A stretch of DNA of 6,799 nucleotides from NCBI GenBank assembly GCA_029960905.1, contig JASBVU010000099.1, forward strand, positions 1 to 6,799, given 5' to 3'. Shown in pieces: positions 5,469 through 6,799 of this stretch. The notes below the pieces were generated by a model. That model worked only from the letters and a program-made list of their open reading frames with translations, had not been told where the DNA came from and searched no databases. Position 1 is the stretch's first letter, and each line of letters starts with the position of its first letter. Position numbers and translations under genes: made by a program. The stretch is from Thermoanaerobacterium sp. (GTDB lineage Bacteria; Bacillota; Thermoanaerobacteria; Thermoanaerobacterales; Thermoanaerobacteraceae).

Positions 5469-6140
5469 TTACTGCCTTTCCTCTCTGTATTTATCCATTA
5501 CGTGTGAAAATATCTCAGCATTTGTAGGTGGAGTGTACGAAATAGCATTTGCACCAGCCTCTATCGTCTCCATTATTGTCTCATCTGTAGGTCCTCCTGT
5601 TGCAATTATCGGTATATTAGGGCAAATATCCCTTACTCTTTTTACGATCTGCGGCGTCTTTTTAGCGCCAGATATATTTAGAATTGTTGCACCTGCATCT
5701 ACGCGCCCTTTTATGTCCTCATTTTCTGAAACAATCGTGACTATTATCGGTATGTCGATTGTAGCCCTTATTTTTTTGATTATATCATTTGCAGTAGGTG
5801 CATTAACGACGACTCCCATGGCACCCTGAAATTCTGCATCGAGTGCCAAATTGACTACTCTCTTGCCTTGCGTAAGCCCACCGCCAACACCGCTAAACAC
5901 AGGAATGTCTGACGCCATAATTATAGCGTGTGTAATGACAGGCTGTGGTGTAAAAGGATAAACCGCCAATATGGCATTTGCATTTGTATTTCTTATAATA
6001 GCTATGTCTGTAGTAAAAAGTATAGATTTTATCACTTTGCCATGTATTTTTATGCCTGAAACATTTTGTATAACCTCCGGAACTCTAACCATCTTTTGCC
6101 TTAGAGGAGACACTATTTCAGGTATAAATGAATTATCCAC
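5469..6140 (-). CDS. Conserved TIM-barrel-like protein of unknown function
   Basis: The 223 residues alternate hydrophobic strands with helices in the manner of a beta/alpha barrel. Strand-like motifs, in order, include TDIAII (44-49), AVYPFTP (59-65), PVFSGVGGGLTQGKR (80-94), MGVVVNAPT (108-116), PIIVTIVSENED (131-142), ILNISGAK (153-160), IIATGGPTDETI (178-189) and GANAISYTPP (196-205). The late GG and GA turns look like the phosphate- or flavin-binding end of barrels such as nitronate monooxygenase, IMPDH or ThiG, but I see no defining catalytic set, and I recall relatives only as vaguely named hydrolases. No signal or membrane segment. GTG 6140 is preferred: AAGGTGAT, a long match to the 16S tail, lies upstream. 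ATG 6155 is an alternative with only AGG. Transcribed towards the permease. Confidence 0.85.
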   Translation of the reverse strand: MDNSFIPEIVSPLRQKMVRVPEVIQNVSGIKIHGKVIKSILFTTDIAIIRNTNANAILAVYPFTPQPVITHAIIMASDIPVFSGVGGGLTQGKRVVNLALDAEFQGAMGVVVNAPTANDIIKKIRATIDIPIIVTIVSENEDIKGRVDAGATILNISGAKKTPQIVKRVRDICPNIPIIATGGPTDETIMETIEAGANAISYTPPTNAEIFSHVMDKYREERQ

Positions 6141-6199
6141 CCAATCACCTTCCATCAAAAAACCTGCTATACATTCGTAAGTTATATTAACGTATTATT

Positions 6200-6208
6200 A
6201 TTATATCA
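6200..6208 (-). promoter_or_regulatory. Candidate extended -10 promoter of the TIM-barrel gene
   Basis: On the minus strand TGA followed by perfect TATAAT (6205-6200) forms an extended -10, in the 107-base gap between the response regulator and the TIM-barrel gene. No good -35 lies 16-18 bases upstream. No terminator hairpin is visible after the response regulator, so read-through may contribute. Confidence 0.45.
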
Positions 6209-6247
6209 CAAACTCTGAAAGGCTACTAAATATCTATGAAGTACTGT

Positions 6248-6799
6248 TTAAAATAATTGCCCTTTTGACACATAAATGGCAATCTGTGTTCTGTGCCGGA
6301 GTCCCGTTTTATTAAGAATAGACGTTATATAGTTTTTTACAGTTCCCTCAGATATATATAGCCTTTTTGCAATCTCTTTATTTGATAAACCTTTTGCGAT
6401 TAATTCCATTATTTCTATTTCCCTTTTAGAGAAAAGTGAAATATCAATATTATTTTTATTGTCGTTTAACCCTACTTTTATCTTTTCAAGCACAACATCC
6501 TGAATCACTGAATTCCCTGCATATAACATTTTTATAGCATCCTTAATTTTATCCGGAGAATTATTTTTAAGAAGATATCCCTTTGCACCATTTTTAATTG
6601 CATCAAAGATGTATTCATCATCATCAAAAGTTGTAAGAATCAATACTTTTGTATCCGTCTTTGTGCATATTTCTTTTGTTGCCTCTACACCATTTAATAC
6701 AGGCATCCTTACATCAATCAGCGCTACATCAACGGGGTTTTTCATACAGTATTCGAGAGCCTTTAAACCATTATCAACGCATGATACAACCTCAAAATC
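6248..6799 (-). CDS. NarL/FixJ-type response regulator with LuxR helix-turn-helix (partial, 5' end off the right edge)
   Basis: The frame stays open through the right edge, giving 183 visible residues; about 25-30 N-terminal residues with the first receiver strand and acidic pocket are missing. The in-frame ATG at 6745 is internal, since upstream codons (DFEVVSCVDNGLKALEYC) are good receiver sequence. In visible numbering the phosphoacceptor is Asp29 in ALIDVRMPVLNG, the switch residue Thr56 in LILTTFDDDEY and the conserved lysine Lys78 in GYLLKN. A linker leads to a LuxR-type DNA-binding domain (about 120-183) with FSKREIEIMELIAKGLSNKEIA and SEGTVKNYITSILNKTGL. It is a phosphorylation-controlled transcription factor. 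The partner histidine kinase is probably encoded just off the right edge; the target genes cannot be told. Confidence 0.95.
   Translation of the reverse strand, partial: DFEVVSCVDNGLKALEYCMKNPVDVALIDVRMPVLNGVEATKEICTKTDTKVLILTTFDDDEYIFDAIKNGAKGYLLKNNSPDKIKDAIKMLYAGNSVIQDVVLEKIKVGLNDNKNNIDISLFSKREIEIMELIAKGLSNKEIAKRLYISEGTVKNYITSILNKTGLRHRTQIAIYVSKGQLF

Noticed and set aside
5533..5829. Plus-strand hydrophobic ORF
   Set aside because: It is antisense to the TIM-barrel gene; the hydrophobicity comes from the complement of its Ile/Val/Asn-rich strands.

Overview
The window is AT-rich, with short intergenic gaps, strong GGAGG-type ribosome binding sites and protein sequences that look like anaerobic, probably thermophilic Firmicutes. 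My best guess is Thermoanaerobacterium or a close relative, inferred from overall protein character and not from a database search. No rRNA, tRNA, CRISPR array, insertion sequence or phage gene is visible.

Layout, left to right. (1) 1-457, minus strand: the start of a thiamine transporter gene (thiT, running off the left edge), preceded by a TPP riboswitch with an intrinsic terminator and a promoter whose -35 lies inside the end of the next gene. (2) 441-2488, minus strand: an aldo/keto reductase with a C-terminal two-cluster ferredoxin domain, then an unrecognised small membrane protein, then an O6-alkylguanine-DNA alkyltransferase (ogt). (3) 2571-3625, plus strand: the only rightward gene, a low-specificity L-threonine aldolase (ltaE), ending in a perfect 12-bp terminator hairpin that contains its own stop codon. 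(4) 3628-5439, minus strand: an APC-family amino-acid permease with a near-consensus promoter but a broken 3' end. The apparent gap 3631-3784 is not intergenic: it holds the remains of the permease's cytosolic C-terminal domain in two other frames. (5) 5469-6205, minus strand: a conserved TIM-barrel-like protein of unknown role. (6) 6248-6799, minus strand: a NarL/LuxR-type response regulator whose N-terminus lies beyond the right edge.

Most genes look like independent housekeeping or accessory units, not one pathway. The clearest working unit is riboswitch plus thiT: thiamine pyrophosphate should switch off synthesis of the thiamine-binding S-component. The most notable irregularity is the permease: a one-base frameshift in an A-run, followed by a second lesion that appears to have removed about 35 codons, leaves the membrane core intact but deletes most of the C-terminal domain. 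I see no convincing new multi-gene system. The best candidates for unknown biology are the TIM-barrel protein and the small acidic-tailed membrane protein.
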